NCBI RefSeq assembly: GCF_011040385.1
Contig: NZ_JAAIKB010000008.1
Span: forward strand, 1-64,000
Direction: 5' to 3'
DNA length: 64,000 bases
DNA from: Falsiroseomonas algicola
GTDB lineage: Bacteria; Pseudomonadota; Alphaproteobacteria; Acetobacterales; Acetobacteraceae
In this document: piece after piece, positions 1 through 8,504 of the stretch
How the letters are laid out: every line of letters begins with the position of its first letter
Position numbering within the stretch: position 1 is the stretch's first letter
Translations under genes and position numbers: made by a program
Notes under the pieces: model-generated
Databases searched by the model: none
The model's input: the letters and a program-made list of their open reading frames with translations, nothing else
Told to the model about the DNA's origin: nothing

Positions 1-77
1 GTCTTCCCATGGTCCACGTGCCCGATCGTGCCGATGTTGCAGTGCGGCTTCGTCCGCTCGAATTTCGCCTTGGCCAT
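1..77 (-). CDS. tuf: Elongation factor Tu, N-terminal fragment
   Basis: Only the first 25 codons lie in the window; the gene runs off the left edge. Read on the minus strand the peptide begins [16 protein letters not shown] and continues into GHVDHGK, the EF-Tu N-terminus and the G1 (P-loop) GTP-binding motif. EF-Tu delivers aminoacyl-tRNA to the ribosome. A purine-rich AGGGCAG sits directly before the ATG at 75-77. tRNA-Gly and tRNA-Tyr lie upstream on the same strand, an arrangement known for tufB-type operons, so co-transcription is likely. Identity is certain; the length cannot be judged. Confidence 0.95.
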   Translation of the reverse strand, partial: MAKAKFERTKPHCNIGTIGHVDHGK

Positions 78-162
78 CTGCCCTGTTCCCGCTCTCGACC
101 GGGGTTTCCCCGGGATAAGTTGCCGTCCCGCGCGCAGACCTGTGCCCGCTCGCCCGCGCGCG

Positions 163-236
163 TGGAGCGGGTGAGGGGAATCGAACCCCCGTAGCCAGCT
201 TGGAAGGCTGGTGCTCTACCATTGAGCTACACCCGC
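163..236 (-). tRNA. tRNA-Gly (anticodon TCC)
   Basis: Minus-strand cloverleaf starting GCGGGTG and ending CACCCGCT followed by an encoded CCA. The anticodon loop reads CTTCCAA, giving TCC, and the T-loop contains GGTTCGATTCC. It lies 85 bp upstream of tuf and 78 bp downstream of tRNA-Tyr, all on the minus strand. Confidence 0.95.
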
Positions 237-314
237 GCCGCGACGCCGGTATGCGGCGCTGCGCCGCCCGGTGGTTCCGGGTTGCGCCTCATGCGCGGCG
301 GGCCTGGGGAGATA

Positions 315-396
315 TGGAGGGGGTTGGATTCGAACCAACGTAGGCTGAGCCAGCGGATTTACAGTCCGCCCCCTTTAGCCACTCGGGCACCCCTCC
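315..396 (-). tRNA. tRNA-Tyr (anticodon GTA)
   Basis: Minus-strand class II tRNA with a long variable arm; it starts GGAGGGG, pairs with CCCCTCC, and ends with discriminator A. The anticodon loop CTGTAAA gives GTA. CCA is not encoded: the next bases are TAT. It is the first gene of a likely tRNA-Tyr, tRNA-Gly, tuf transcript. Confidence 0.95.
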
Positions 397-456
397 GCAG
401 TCCGTCCCGGACCTGCCAGCTTGAGCGGGCGGGGCTTTGCCCGGTCGCGGCCCCGC

Positions 457-462
457 TGTCAA
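457..462 (-). promoter_or_regulatory. Candidate -35 element for the tRNA-Tyr/tRNA-Gly/tuf transcript
   Basis: A perfect TTGACA on the minus strand lies 61 bp before the first base of tRNA-Tyr. The hexamer at the expected -10 distance (CAAAGC) is poor, so this is only a candidate. The space is shared with the 5' end of divergent rlmB. Confidence 0.35.
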
Positions 463-527
463 CGGCAGGCTGCGCGAAGAAGCGCGCGAATGCTGGACAG
501 GGGTGGGCTGGCGCGCGACATGGGGCC

Positions 528-1772
528 ATGCCCCGCACCCCCCCTGCCCCGCCCCGCCCGCCGCGCCGACCGGCCCCCAAGGGGGGCGCCAAGCCTGGCA
601 CGGGCAGCCGCCCGCCCCGCATGGAAGGCGCGCCGACCGGGGATCGCCCCACCCGCTTCGGGCCTCGCCCGCTGGTCGGCAAGCCGCATCGCCAGAAGGG
701 CGGCGGCGAAGCCGGTGCGGAGCGCCCGCGGCCCCCGCGGGACGAATCGTCCCGCGGCGAGGCTCCCCGGCCGGCGAGGCCCGACGCCGGCCGCCCGTCG
801 CGGGAGGGCGCTGGCCGTCCCTTCCCGCCCCGCCCGGCGCGGGAGGAGCCCGAGGCGCCGGCCCCTGCCCCGCGCGGCCGCGACCGCCGCGGCATGGGCG
901 ATGCCAAGCCCCGCGCCCTGGAACCTGCCACGCCCGTGAAGGCGCCCCGCCCCTCCCAGGCCGCCATCGCAAGGGATGCGGCACCGGGGGGCACCATCTG
1001 GCTGCATGGGCTGCATGCCGTCGCCGCCGCGCTGGCCAATCCCCGCCGCCGCCCGCGCCGCCTGCTGCTGACGGTGGAGGCCGAGGCCGCGCTGGCCGAC
1101 ACACTCCCGAAGCCCTGGCGCATCACTGCCGAGCGGGTGGAGAAGAACCGCTTCCAGACCTTCCTCCCGGAGGATTCCGTCCACCAGGGCGCCGCCCTGC
1201 TGACGGAGCCCCTGCCGCCCCTGCCGCTGGAGGATTGCATCACGACGCGCCCCGGCCCGGTGCTGGTGCTGGACCAGGTGACGGATCCCCGCAATGTCGG
1301 CGCCATCCTGCGCTCCGCCGCCGCCTTCGGCGCCGCCTGCGTCGTCATGCAGGATCGCCATGCGCCGCCGGAGACGGGTGCGCTCGCCCGCGCGGCTTCC
1401 GGCGCGCTGGAACTCGTGCCCATCGCGCGGGAGGTGAACCTCTCCCGCGCCATCGTCGCGCTGCAGAAGGCGGGGTTCTGGGTGCTGGGCCTGGCTGGCG
1501 AGGGCAAGCGGACGCTGGCGGAGGGCGTCGCGAGGGACCGGCGCATGGTGCTGGTGCTGGGGGCGGAGGATGCCGGCCTGCGCCGCCTGCAGCGGGAGAC
1601 CTGCGACGAGCTGGTGCGCCTGCCGATGGCGCCCGGTGTCGAAAGCCTGAACGTCGCCGCCGCCGCGGCCGTGGCACTCTACGAGATCGCGCGCGGCGCA
1701 CCGGAACCGGCGGCTGCCGTCGTGGAAGGCGGGCCGTCGGATGCCGGGGATAAGGAGGAGAGCGAGGAATGA
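528..1772 (+). CDS. rlmB: 23S rRNA 2'-O-ribose methyltransferase, TrmH/RlmB family (SpoU)
   Basis: 414 aa. The SPOUT domain occupies roughly residues 150-405: substrate-binding part starting GTIWLHGLHAV, then knot motifs DQVTDPRNVGAILRSAAAFG, VLGAEDAGLR and LPMAPGVESLNVAAAAAV, which match RlmB-type Gm methyltransferases acting on 23S rRNA. Residues 1-150 are a Pro/Arg/Gly-rich low-complexity tail, much longer than in E. coli RlmB (about 243 aa). The open frame extends upstream through tRNA-Tyr, so the ATG at 528 was chosen as the first start outside that gene; a later start cannot be excluded. The stop overlaps the next gene by ATGA. Confidence 0.88.
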   Translation: MPRTPPAPPRPPRRPAPKGGAKPGTGSRPPRMEGAPTGDRPTRFGPRPLVGKPHRQKGGGEAGAERPRPPRDESSRGEAPRPARPDAGRPSREGAGRPFPPRPAREEPEAPAPAPRGRDRRGMGDAKPRALEPATPVKAPRPSQAAIARDAAPGGTIWLHGLHAVAAALANPRRRPRRLLLTVEAEAALADTLPKPWRITAERVEKNRFQTFLPEDSVHQGAALLTEPLPPLPLEDCITTRPGPVLVLDQVTDPRNVGAILRSAAAFGAACVVMQDRHAPPETGALARAASGALELVPIAREVNLSRAIVALQKAGFWVLGLAGEGKRTLAEGVARDRRMVLVLGAEDAGLRRLQRETCDELVRLPMAPGVESLNVAAAAAVALYEIARGAPEPAAAVVEGGPSDAGDKEESEE

Positions 1773-2536
1773 CCAGCAGAGCCGCCACCGCCATCCTGGA
1801 AGCCCGCCGGGGCCGGCGCCTGCTCGTGCCGCTTGGCGATGCCGCGCCGGCGGATGCGGCGGCCGGCTATGCCGCGCAGCGGGAGGTTGCGGCCGCACTC
1901 GGCGCCGTGCCGCCCGCGGGCTTCAAGATCGGCGCGACGACGAAGCAGATGCAGGCCTATCTCGGCCTGACCGGCCCCGCCGCCGGCTTCGTGCCCGCAG
2001 CCGGGGTCCATGCCACGCCGGCGCGGCTGCGCTTCGCCGATTTCGTTGCCCCCGGCGTGGAATGCGAGGTCGGTCTGCGGCTCGGCGCCGACCTGCCCTT
2101 CGGCCCCTGCACGCGCGAACAGGCGGCGGCGGCGGTGGCGGAGGTCTTCCCCGCCATCGAGATCGTCGAGAAGCGCTATGGCGACCTCGGCACGCTCGGC
2201 ACGCCGACGCTGATCGCGGACCAGGTCTTCCACGCCGGCGGCGTGCTGGGCGAGGCCCGCGCGGATTGGCGGGACATCGACCTCGGCGCCACGCGCGGGC
2301 GGATGACGGTGGGCGGGAGCCTCTATGGCGAGGGGGTGGGCGCCGACCTGCTCGGCCATCCGCTGGAGGCGCTGGCCTGGCTGGCCGGGTCCGGGGCCGC
2401 GCAGGCCTTTGGCGGGCTGAAGGCGGGGCAGGTCGTGTTCCTCGGCTCCGTCACCCCGCCGGCCTGGATCGAGGGGCCGACCAGCGTGGTGGTGGAGTTC
2501 GACACGTTGGGGACGGTCACGCTCGACTTCACGTGA
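1769..2536 (+). CDS. 2-keto-4-pentenoate hydratase / fumarylacetoacetate hydrolase-family protein
   Basis: 255 aa, translationally coupled to rlmB by an ATGA overlap. The protein resembles MhpD/DmpE-type hydratases: GFKIGATTKQMQAYLGL near residue 50, the metal-ligand stretch PGVECEVGLRLGADLP near 95, AIEIVEKRYGD near 130 and the C-terminal VVFLGSVTPPAWI. Known members hydrate 2-hydroxypenta-2,4-dienoate or decarboxylate related oxo-acids in meta-cleavage pathways. No other aromatic-degradation gene is adjacent, so the substrate is unknown; the family call is firm, the reaction is inferred. Confidence 0.8.
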   Translation: MTSRAATAILEARRGRRLLVPLGDAAPADAAAGYAAQREVAAALGAVPPAGFKIGATTKQMQAYLGLTGPAAGFVPAAGVHATPARLRFADFVAPGVECEVGLRLGADLPFGPCTREQAAAAVAEVFPAIEIVEKRYGDLGTLGTPTLIADQVFHAGGVLGEARADWRDIDLGATRGRMTVGGSLYGEGVGADLLGHPLEALAWLAGSGAAQAFGGLKAGQVVFLGSVTPPAWIEGPTSVVVEFDTLGTVTLDFT

Positions 2537-2648
2537 CCGCGCGGGCTTCCGCGCATTCATCATCGCGCAACCCGAATCGGGCATTCTGCCCCTGCCGCAG
2601 CAATCCGGGCGGCGACTCGCCAGAAAGGCATCCTCTCACGGGAAAGCC

Positions 2649-2876
2649 ATGCGAATCGCCAACTGGAACAACCTGCCCGAGGACCTGCAGCTGGTGCTGT
2701 CGCGGGAGGCGCTGCGGCGCGCGGCGGAAACCCTCGCCGAGCATGCGGAAATGCTGGCCGAGGAGATGGAGAGCGGCACGCTCTCCGACCGCGGCGGCCC
2801 GGACGCGCTACGGCTCTTCGCCGCGGTGGTGCGCGCGACCAATGACGATGCCTTCGGGCAGGTCGGCCACGCCTGA
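2649..2876 (+). CDS. Small hypothetical protein (75 aa)
   Basis: 75 aa, mostly helical and acidic in the middle (ETLAEHAEMLAEEMESG), with no membrane segment or signal peptide. I do not recognise a family. The start is supported by GGGAAAG seven bases before the ATG. Its last 69 bp overlap the 3' end of the convergent glycosyltransferase gene. Codon third positions are strongly G/C, as in neighbouring genes, which supports coding. Confidence 0.55.
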   Translation: MRIANWNNLPEDLQLVLSREALRRAAETLAEHAEMLAEEMESGTLSDRGGPDALRLFAAVVRATNDDAFGQVGHA

Positions 2877-4454
2877 GGTGGTGCCCGGCGCAGCCTCGAA
2901 GAGATGCGCCGCGAAGCCACGCCGCGCGTCACGCCACGGGGTGCCCGCATCCCGCCAGGCGGGGTCGGCCCGCAGCGCCGCCAGCGCGGCCTCCGCCTGG
3001 CGGGCGCCGTCGCGATCCGTGATGCCCAGCACCACCAGGCGGCGATAGGCGGTGAGGGAGGGCGGCAGCGCAACGCCGTCCCGCAGCAGCAGCATGGGCT
3101 GGTCGGACGGCGCCTCCCGCAGCGTGGCGACGACGATGCCGACGCCGTCATTGCCGCGCGGCACCAGCAGTAGCGTCTCCGGCCCCAGCGCGGGCGACAG
3201 CGTGGCGATCGCATCCCGGTAGGCCTGGCGCGTCGCGGAGTGCAGCGCCATGCCGGCGATGCCGGCACCCTGCACGGCGAGCAGCAGCGCGAGGCCCGCC
3301 AGCGCCGCGCGCGGATGGCGCAGCGCGACGGCGCCCGCCGCGCCCGCCAGCAGCAGCGCCGCGAAGGGCGCGGCGAAGGCGAGGTAGCGGAGTTCGACCG
3401 GCGTGTTCCCAGCCATGGCGCCCAGCAGCAGCAGCCCCGCGGAGGGGGCGGCGAAGCCGCCGAGCCACAGCCAGCGCGTCGGCCCCAGGCCGCGCCAGCG
3501 CCAGGCCACCACCGCCGCACCCGCCAGCAGCAGCCCCGCCAGCGCCGCACCCAGCGCCAGCCTTCCCAGCCCCTCGGCATAGAGAGGCAGACCACCAAAG
3601 ATGTTCGCGGCGTTGAATTGGCCGAGCAGCTTCAGCGCCGGGAGGATGGCGAAGGCCTCGAACTGCTCCGGCCGGCTGCCACGCTGCGGCAGGAAGTAGG
3701 AGAGATTGGCGGCTTGCATCGCCAGGAACGGCACCGCGGCCGCCGCCAGCAGCCGCAGACGCGCCCAGCCGAGCCCCGGCGCGATCAGCAGCCACCCCAG
3801 CAGCGCCGCCGCCGGGAAGGCCGCGAGGTAGTTGGTGAAGGAGGCAAGGCCCGCCGCGAGCCCTGCGGCGAAGGCCGCCACCAGCCCCGAAGGGGCGCGG
3901 CCGCGCCGCCACGCCAGCACCACCGCCAGCGCAGCGAGCCCCAGCAGCAGATGCGAAACCGCGAAGCCGCGCGCCACGCCGCCGGTATAGGCGAAGCCGT
4001 AGGACAGCGCCGTCAGCAGCCCGGCCGCCAAGGGCGGGATCCCCGCCAGATGCGCCGCGCCCATGAAGGCCGCAACCGCACCAATGGCGCAGAGCACGGA
4101 GAAGGTGCGCAGCGCGCCGAGGCTCGTGAATCCGGCCTCCCGCAGCAGCCCGGCCGCCCAGAAGTAGAGCGGCGGATGCACATCCGTCTCCCGCAACTGG
4201 CGGGAGATGTCGGGGGGCGGCACCACGGCCTCGAGCACCGGCGCGACCTCCCGCGGCGTGAAGGGCCCCTCCGGCCAGGCGGGGCGCGGCTCGGGCGAGG
4301 TGACGAGGCTCGTATAGCCCTCGTCATATTCGGCCGACCGCAGCAGCGCGCCCGCGCCCACCGCCAGCAGGGCGACGAGCAGGACGATGGCCAGGCCGGC
4401 GCGCGTGCCGCCCGGGCGCAGAAAGGCCGGAACCATGTGGCGAAATCCCCGCAA
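2808..4454 (-). CDS. Multi-pass GT-C glycosyltransferase, GT39/ArnT-like
   Basis: 548 aa membrane protein with one N-terminal transmembrane segment, a periplasmic loop and about ten further hydrophobic segments. The first loop carries EYDEGYTS (acidic DE pair) and DVHPPLYFW near residue 90, the signature of PMT/ArnT-type GT-C enzymes that move a sugar from a polyprenyl-phosphate donor at the periplasmic face. Acceptor and sugar are unknown. An internal ATG at codon 7 is an alternative start. Its 3' end overlaps the convergent small gene by 69 bp. Confidence 0.75.
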   Translation of the reverse strand: MRGFRHMVPAFLRPGGTRAGLAIVLLVALLAVGAGALLRSAEYDEGYTSLVTSPEPRPAWPEGPFTPREVAPVLEAVVPPPDISRQLRETDVHPPLYFWAAGLLREAGFTSLGALRTFSVLCAIGAVAAFMGAAHLAGIPPLAAGLLTALSYGFAYTGGVARGFAVSHLLLGLAALAVVLAWRRGRAPSGLVAAFAAGLAAGLASFTNYLAAFPAAALLGWLLIAPGLGWARLRLLAAAAVPFLAMQAANLSYFLPQRGSRPEQFEAFAILPALKLLGQFNAANIFGGLPLYAEGLGRLALGAALAGLLLAGAAVVAWRWRGLGPTRWLWLGGFAAPSAGLLLLGAMAGNTPVELRYLAFAAPFAALLLAGAAGAVALRHPRAALAGLALLLAVQGAGIAGMALHSATRQAYRDAIATLSPALGPETLLLVPRGNDGVGIVVATLREAPSDQPMLLLRDGVALPPSLTAYRRLVVLGITDRDGARQAEAALAALRADPAWRDAGTPWRDARRGFAAHLFEAAPGTTSGVADLPEGIVIGRAHHRGEEP

Positions 4455-4569
4455 TACCGTCGCGCAAGACGCGGCAGCGGCGGCGCCGATGCGGCGCGGG
4501 CGGACAAGATGCCGTGACCATGCACCCGATTCGGGGGTGGCGCGTCCGTGCGGTAGCGGTTGAGTGGGC

Positions 4570-4598
4570 GCCGCCGCCGCGCTAGTTCTGCGGCGGCG

Positions 4599-4600
<2 letters not shown>
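4570..4600 (+). other. Perfect hairpin abutting the tRNA-Thr 5' end
   Basis: GCCGCCGCCGC (4570-4580), a 9-nt loop, and GCGGCGGCGGC (4590-4600) form an 11-bp all-G/C stem. The right arm takes in the first two bases of tRNA-Thr, so the hairpin competes with the acceptor stem or marks the RNase P leader. Confidence 0.5.
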
Positions 4601-4673
<73 letters not shown>

Positions 4674-4676
4674 GCC

Positions 4677-6683
4677 TCATCCCAGCATCGCGATGGGCAT
4701 CGCATCGATGGCGGCGGCGGGCCCCGGGCGGGGGAAGCGCAGGTGCCAGCGCAGGCCCTCGGGTCGCATCTCCCGCGTCGCCTGGCCGCGCAGGTCATGC
4801 GCCACGCAACGCTCGATCAGGCGGCCACCGAAGCCGCGGCGGGTGGGCTCCGCGACGGGGGCCGCCGCCGTTTCCGTCCAGTCCAGCAGCACCTGCCCGT
4901 CCTCCGACAGGCGCCAGGCGATCGTCACGCCGCCACCGGCGCCGGGACGCAGCGCGCCGTGCTTGGCGGCGTTGGTCGCCATCTCATGCAGCACCAGCGC
5001 CATGGCCAGGGTCTGCTTGGCCGGCAGCGGCAGGGCGGGCCCCTCCCAGCGCACGATCTCCCCGAAGGGCGCGAGGGTGGAGGACACGAGGGCCGAAAGC
5101 TCCACCGTGCCGTCGGCGGATTCGAACAGCGCATCCTGCGCCCGCGCCAGGTGGGTCAGCCGGCCGGAGAAGTTCTGCTTGAACTCCGCCAGCGTCTCGC
5201 TCTGCGCCAGGGTCTGCGCGGCCACGGCCTGCACCACCGCCAGCGCGTTCTTCACGCGGTGGCGGAGCTCCGCCGTCAGCAGCGCCTGCTGGCGTTCGGC
5301 ATGGCGGCGCGCGCCGATGTCGAGGAAGGCGGCAACCGCCATCCTCTCCCCGCCCGCCGCCGCGACGGCGGCCGCGCTGACGGAGAGGAAGGTCTCCGTG
5401 CCATCGGCGCGTCGCAGTGGCAGTTCCAATCCCTCGGTCGCCACACCCTCCGTGATGGCGCGCCGCAGTGGCTCGGCCAGCGGGTCGGTCATGGCGCAGG
5501 CGCCCTGCGGCGGCAGCAGGGCCCCGGCGCGGGCATTGCGGTAGGTTTCGCGGCCCGAGGGGATCTCCGCCAGGACCACGGCGACCGGCATCTGGTCCAG
5601 CACGGCGCGGAGCCGTGTCTCCTCCTGCCGGAGCCGTTCCTCGCGCAGTTGCACCGCCTCCGCCATGGCGTTGAAGCCGGCGGCGAGGCGCCCGACCTCC
5701 CAGCCCTGCGTCGCCTCCGTCCGCGCGCCACGGTCGCCCGCCGTCCAGCGCCGCATCGTGTCGAGCAGCCGGTCCACCGGGTCCCGCAGCGCCAGGCGGC
5801 CGAAGACCCAGGCGGCGGCCAGGGCGGAGGCGAGCCCCGCCAGGATCATCAGCACGGCGCGCCGGGTGGCGAGGTCGATCTCCGCGAAGGCGGCCGCCGT
5901 GCCATAGCCCGCGCTGATATAGAGGCCCTGCAGCGGCGGCTGTTCGGCGGGCATATAGGCCAGGATGCGATGCGTCCCGTCCTGGCTGGTCACCTGCATC
6001 ACGCCGGGTGCCGGGGCACCGACCAGGTGCCGGAAGGCCGGCGGGATCGGCGTGGCAATGAAGCGTTCGGGTTGGGGATGGCGCGCCACGATCACGCCAT
6101 CCCGGTCCGCGACGGTGACAGACCCGTCCGGCGGCAGGGCGCCATCGGCGACCAGATTGGCGGAAAGCCAGGCACTGTCGAAGGCGGCGATCGCCACGAG
6201 CACCGGCCTCCCACCTTCCAGGATGGGGAGCGCGATCGGAAGGAAGGGCGCGCGGCCCTGCATCTGGCTGAGGCGACCGACCTCGAACTTCCCGCTCTCG
6301 ATCGCGGCCCGGAAGAAGTCGCGGTCCGCGATGCTGTGCGGCGGGCCCTCGCCGTTCGAACTGCAGAGGATGTTTCCCTGCGCGTCGGCGATGCCGATGG
6401 AGAGGTACCGTTCCATCCGGCCCCGCAGGGCCGCCAGGCCATCGGAGCAGCCGGGGAAGGAGCCACTGCGGAGATGCGCCTCCCCCACTGCGGCCAGCAG
6501 GCTGCGCGCGCCCTCCAGCAGGCGGTTCACCTCGGAGGCTGATTGCAGGGCGAAGCGGCGGGCTTCCTGCTCGACGGCGGCGATTCGCGCTTCGCGCAAC
6601 GCCACCTCATGCCAGGCCTGGATGGCCAAGGCAGGCAGGACGGCAGCGGCACAAAGCGCGATGATGCGCGTCGAAAGGCGCAT
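4677..6683 (-). CDS. HWE-family sensor histidine kinase with periplasmic sensor, HAMP and PAS
   Basis: 668 aa. Transmembrane segment at about 5-25, a dCache-like extracytoplasmic domain to about 270, a second segment near 285-303, HAMP to about 350, a PAS-like domain (365-460), then the kinase. The phospho-acceptor is His475 in ELRHRVKNALAVVQ; the N-box is HEMATNAAKHGAL, and the WTE near 603 marks the HWE class, as does the lack of a classical F-box. No response regulator is adjacent. HWE kinases often feed general stress or light responses in alphaproteobacteria, but the signal here is unknown. The start MRLSTRIIAL gives a clean membrane anchor. Confidence 0.85.
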   Translation of the reverse strand: MRLSTRIIALCAAAVLPALAIQAWHEVALREARIAAVEQEARRFALQSASEVNRLLEGARSLLAAVGEAHLRSGSFPGCSDGLAALRGRMERYLSIGIADAQGNILCSSNGEGPPHSIADRDFFRAAIESGKFEVGRLSQMQGRAPFLPIALPILEGGRPVLVAIAAFDSAWLSANLVADGALPPDGSVTVADRDGVIVARHPQPERFIATPIPPAFRHLVGAPAPGVMQVTSQDGTHRILAYMPAEQPPLQGLYISAGYGTAAAFAEIDLATRRAVLMILAGLASALAAAWVFGRLALRDPVDRLLDTMRRWTAGDRGARTEATQGWEVGRLAAGFNAMAEAVQLREERLRQEETRLRAVLDQMPVAVVLAEIPSGRETYRNARAGALLPPQGACAMTDPLAEPLRRAITEGVATEGLELPLRRADGTETFLSVSAAAVAAAGGERMAVAAFLDIGARRHAERQQALLTAELRHRVKNALAVVQAVAAQTLAQSETLAEFKQNFSGRLTHLARAQDALFESADGTVELSALVSSTLAPFGEIVRWEGPALPLPAKQTLAMALVLHEMATNAAKHGALRPGAGGGVTIAWRLSEDGQVLLDWTETAAAPVAEPTRRGFGGRLIERCVAHDLRGQATREMRPEGLRWHLRFPRPGPAAAIDAMPIAMLG

Positions 6684-6776
6684 GCGGCGCCGGCACTCCC
6701 CCTGGGCGCGAATCCGGCACGCCCTGATGCCCTGACCTTCCCACAGGGAACCGGTTCTGTTGCGTCACAAATGCGT

Positions 6777-6804
6777 GGCCCCGGGCCTTGCAGGACCCGG
6801 GGCC
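6777..6804 (-). terminator. Hairpin terminator after the YflT-like gene
   Basis: GGCCCCGGG (6777-6785) pairs with CCCGGGGCC (6796-6804) around a short loop. It lies 45 bp past the stop of the minus-strand gene ending at 6849 and is followed in that direction by ATTTGT, a weak T-rich tail. The plus strand has no gene here. Confidence 0.55.
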
Positions 6805-6848
6805 AGTTCAACCCACGGCGGCGACCCGCGTCACGGGCCGCCAATGGA

Positions 6849-7541
6849 TCAGGCGACGTCGCCGCGGCGTGTGCGCGCCGGGTCGTTCGCGCCCGGGACG
6901 GTATCCGCCATCCGCACCCCGGTCGGGTGCACCACGCCGGCGGTCGTGCCGGTGGTCGCGGCGCCCAGCATCGGATCGGCGGGCACGCCGCCGGTCCAGC
7001 CACCCTCGCGCCACTCGGCCTCGCGGCGCTCCATGTCGACGGGGTTGTGGCTCTCGAGGATCCGCTCGGCCTCCGCCGCGCGCACGTCATCCGTGCGGAC
7101 CACGACGAGGTGGCCGCCGCGCCGGACGCCCTCGCTGTAGGTGGTGGCGCTTTCCTCGGACAGGCCGGAGGTCGTCAGCGCCCCGAGCAGTCCGCCTGCC
7201 GCCGCGCCGACGCCGGCGCCGGTCAGCGCCGCGATCAGCCAGCCCGCCGCCACCACGGGGCCGATGCCGGGGATCGCGATGGCGCCGAGGCCGGCGAGCA
7301 GGCCAGCGCCGCCACCGACGACGGTGCCGAGCGTGGCGCCGGTGCCGGCGCCGCTGGTCGAATCGGCGCCGGTGACACTGTCGGCGCGGCCGCCGGCGAT
7401 GCTGTCATTCGCGACGGCGGCGTCCTGGTTGCCCATGTAGGTGACGTCGTCATGGGGGAAGCCCGCGGCTTCCAGGTCCTGCACCGCGGCATGCGCGGTG
7501 GAGGAGGTGTCGAACATGCGGGCGACGGTACGTGATGCCAT
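6849..7541 (-). CDS. General stress protein 17M/YflT-like protein with glycine-zipper core
   Basis: 230 aa. Residues 1-40 (TVARMFDTSSTAHAAVQDLE, then GFPHDDVTYMG) match the YflT/GSP17M-type fold. Residues 60-125 are a Gly/Ala-rich hydrophobic stretch of the glycine-zipper kind (GTVVGGGAGLLAGLGAIAIP), and HLVVVRTDD follows near 145, a second half of the same alpha/beta fold. The C-terminus is hydrophilic. The protein is probably membrane-associated and stress-linked, but its function is unknown. It follows the secreted protein gene at 7569-8384 after 27 bp and is likely in the same operon. Confidence 0.7.
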   Translation of the reverse strand: MASRTVARMFDTSSTAHAAVQDLEAAGFPHDDVTYMGNQDAAVANDSIAGGRADSVTGADSTSGAGTGATLGTVVGGGAGLLAGLGAIAIPGIGPVVAAGWLIAALTGAGVGAAAGGLLGALTTSGLSEESATTYSEGVRRGGHLVVVRTDDVRAAEAERILESHNPVDMERREAEWREGGWTGGVPADPMLGAATTGTTAGVVHPTGVRMADTVPGANDPARTRRGDVA

Positions 7542-7568
7542 GGTCAGGTTTCCTTGTTCTGGTTGCGC

Positions 7569-8384
7569 TTACGGGGTGGCGACGACGCTGCCCTGGTAGT
7601 CCAGGGCGACGCCGGTCTGCTGGCCGTTGCGCATGGCGCGACCGCGCCAGATGCCCTGCTCGTCCAGGCGCAGTTCCTGGACATCGTTGAAGCCGGCATC
7701 GCCGATCCGGCTCCGCGCCTGGCCTTCCGTGAAGGAATTGGCGCCGGCGACCGGCGCGGCATTGGTGCGCGGTTCCGTGTGCTGGGTGGTCGCGGCGGGC
7801 GGGGCCGTGCTGGCGCCGCCGCCCTGGGTGGCGGAGCCGGTGCCGGGCGTCGTGGTGCCGGTGGCCGTGCCGGTCGTGCCCGGGGAGGCGGGGTCGGCCG
7901 GCCGGGCCGGCGTGCTGCCCGGCGGGTCGTTCTGCGCGCGGACGGCAGGCGCTGCCCCCGGCGTCATGCCCGGCGCCGTGCCACCCGGCACGCCGGTGCC
8001 CTGCGCCGTCGTGCCGGGGCGCGGGGTGGAGGGATCGGCCGGGGAGGTGCTGCCGGGCAGCGCACCGCCGGACTGGGACTGCACTGCGCGGTCGACCTCG
8101 GTGTTGGTCGCGCCCATGCCGGGGGCCTGGTTGGCGCGGCTGCCGGGCACCATCGGGCTCGGGTTCACCTGCTGGGCCGTGGTGCCCTGGCCGGCGCTGC
8201 CGGTGTTGCCCGGGTTCATGCCGGGCGCTTCGCCGGCGCGGCTCCCCTGCGGCATGGAGGACGGGTTGCCGCGCTGCGGCGTATCCGGCGTGGCCGGGGT
8301 GACGGACTGGGCGAGGGCCCCGGCGGTGGCGAATCCCAGCGACGCGATGATCGCGCCCGCGATGACGGTCTGCCTGTTGCGCAT
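7569..8384 (-). CDS. Secreted Pro/Gly/Thr-rich repeat protein
   Basis: 271 aa. N-terminal signal peptide (MRNRQTVIAGAIIASLGF, cleavage after ALAQ). Residues 35-200 are low complexity, with an imperfectly repeated motif of the form PGSRANQAPGM or QGSRAGEAPGM. A C-terminal globular piece of about 60 residues (SFTEGQARSRIGDAGFNDV onward to WRGRAM) looks like a PepSY/YjfA-type periplasmic module. The ATG at 8384 was chosen because GAGGAGG precedes it and it opens the signal peptide. Function unknown; it sits before a stress-type gene behind a possible EcfG promoter. Confidence 0.65.
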   Translation of the reverse strand: MRNRQTVIAGAIIASLGFATAGALAQSVTPATPDTPQRGNPSSMPQGSRAGEAPGMNPGNTGSAGQGTTAQQVNPSPMVPGSRANQAPGMGATNTEVDRAVQSQSGGALPGSTSPADPSTPRPGTTAQGTGVPGGTAPGMTPGAAPAVRAQNDPPGSTPARPADPASPGTTGTATGTTTPGTGSATQGGGASTAPPAATTQHTEPRTNAAPVAGANSFTEGQARSRIGDAGFNDVQELRLDEQGIWRGRAMRNGQQTGVALDYQGSVVATP

Positions 8385-8428
8385 GGTCTTGTTCCTCCTC
8401 TGGCGCGCAATGCGCCCTGCGGGGGAAC

Positions 8429-8453
8429 AACGGCAGCGCACCGCGATTGTTCG
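8429..8453 (-). promoter_or_regulatory. Candidate EcfG-type (general stress) promoter
   Basis: Minus strand reads CGAAC, 16 bases, CGTT, one base from the alphaproteobacterial EcfG consensus GGAAC-N16/17-CGTT. It lies about 45 bp before the ATG at 8384, and the operon includes a YflT-like stress gene. Inference only. Confidence 0.35.
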
Positions 8454-8504
8454 TCGCGGAAGCGGCACGAGGCCGCACAGCGCCGCGAGCGGAAGGATTT
8501 TCCG

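Noticed and set aside
222-527. Upstream extension of rlmB
   Set aside because: Runs through tRNA-Tyr on the other strand; the start at 528 avoids it.
4743-6542. 599-codon plus-strand frame opposite the HWE kinase
   Set aside because: Antisense shadow; kinase motifs on the minus strand are unambiguous.
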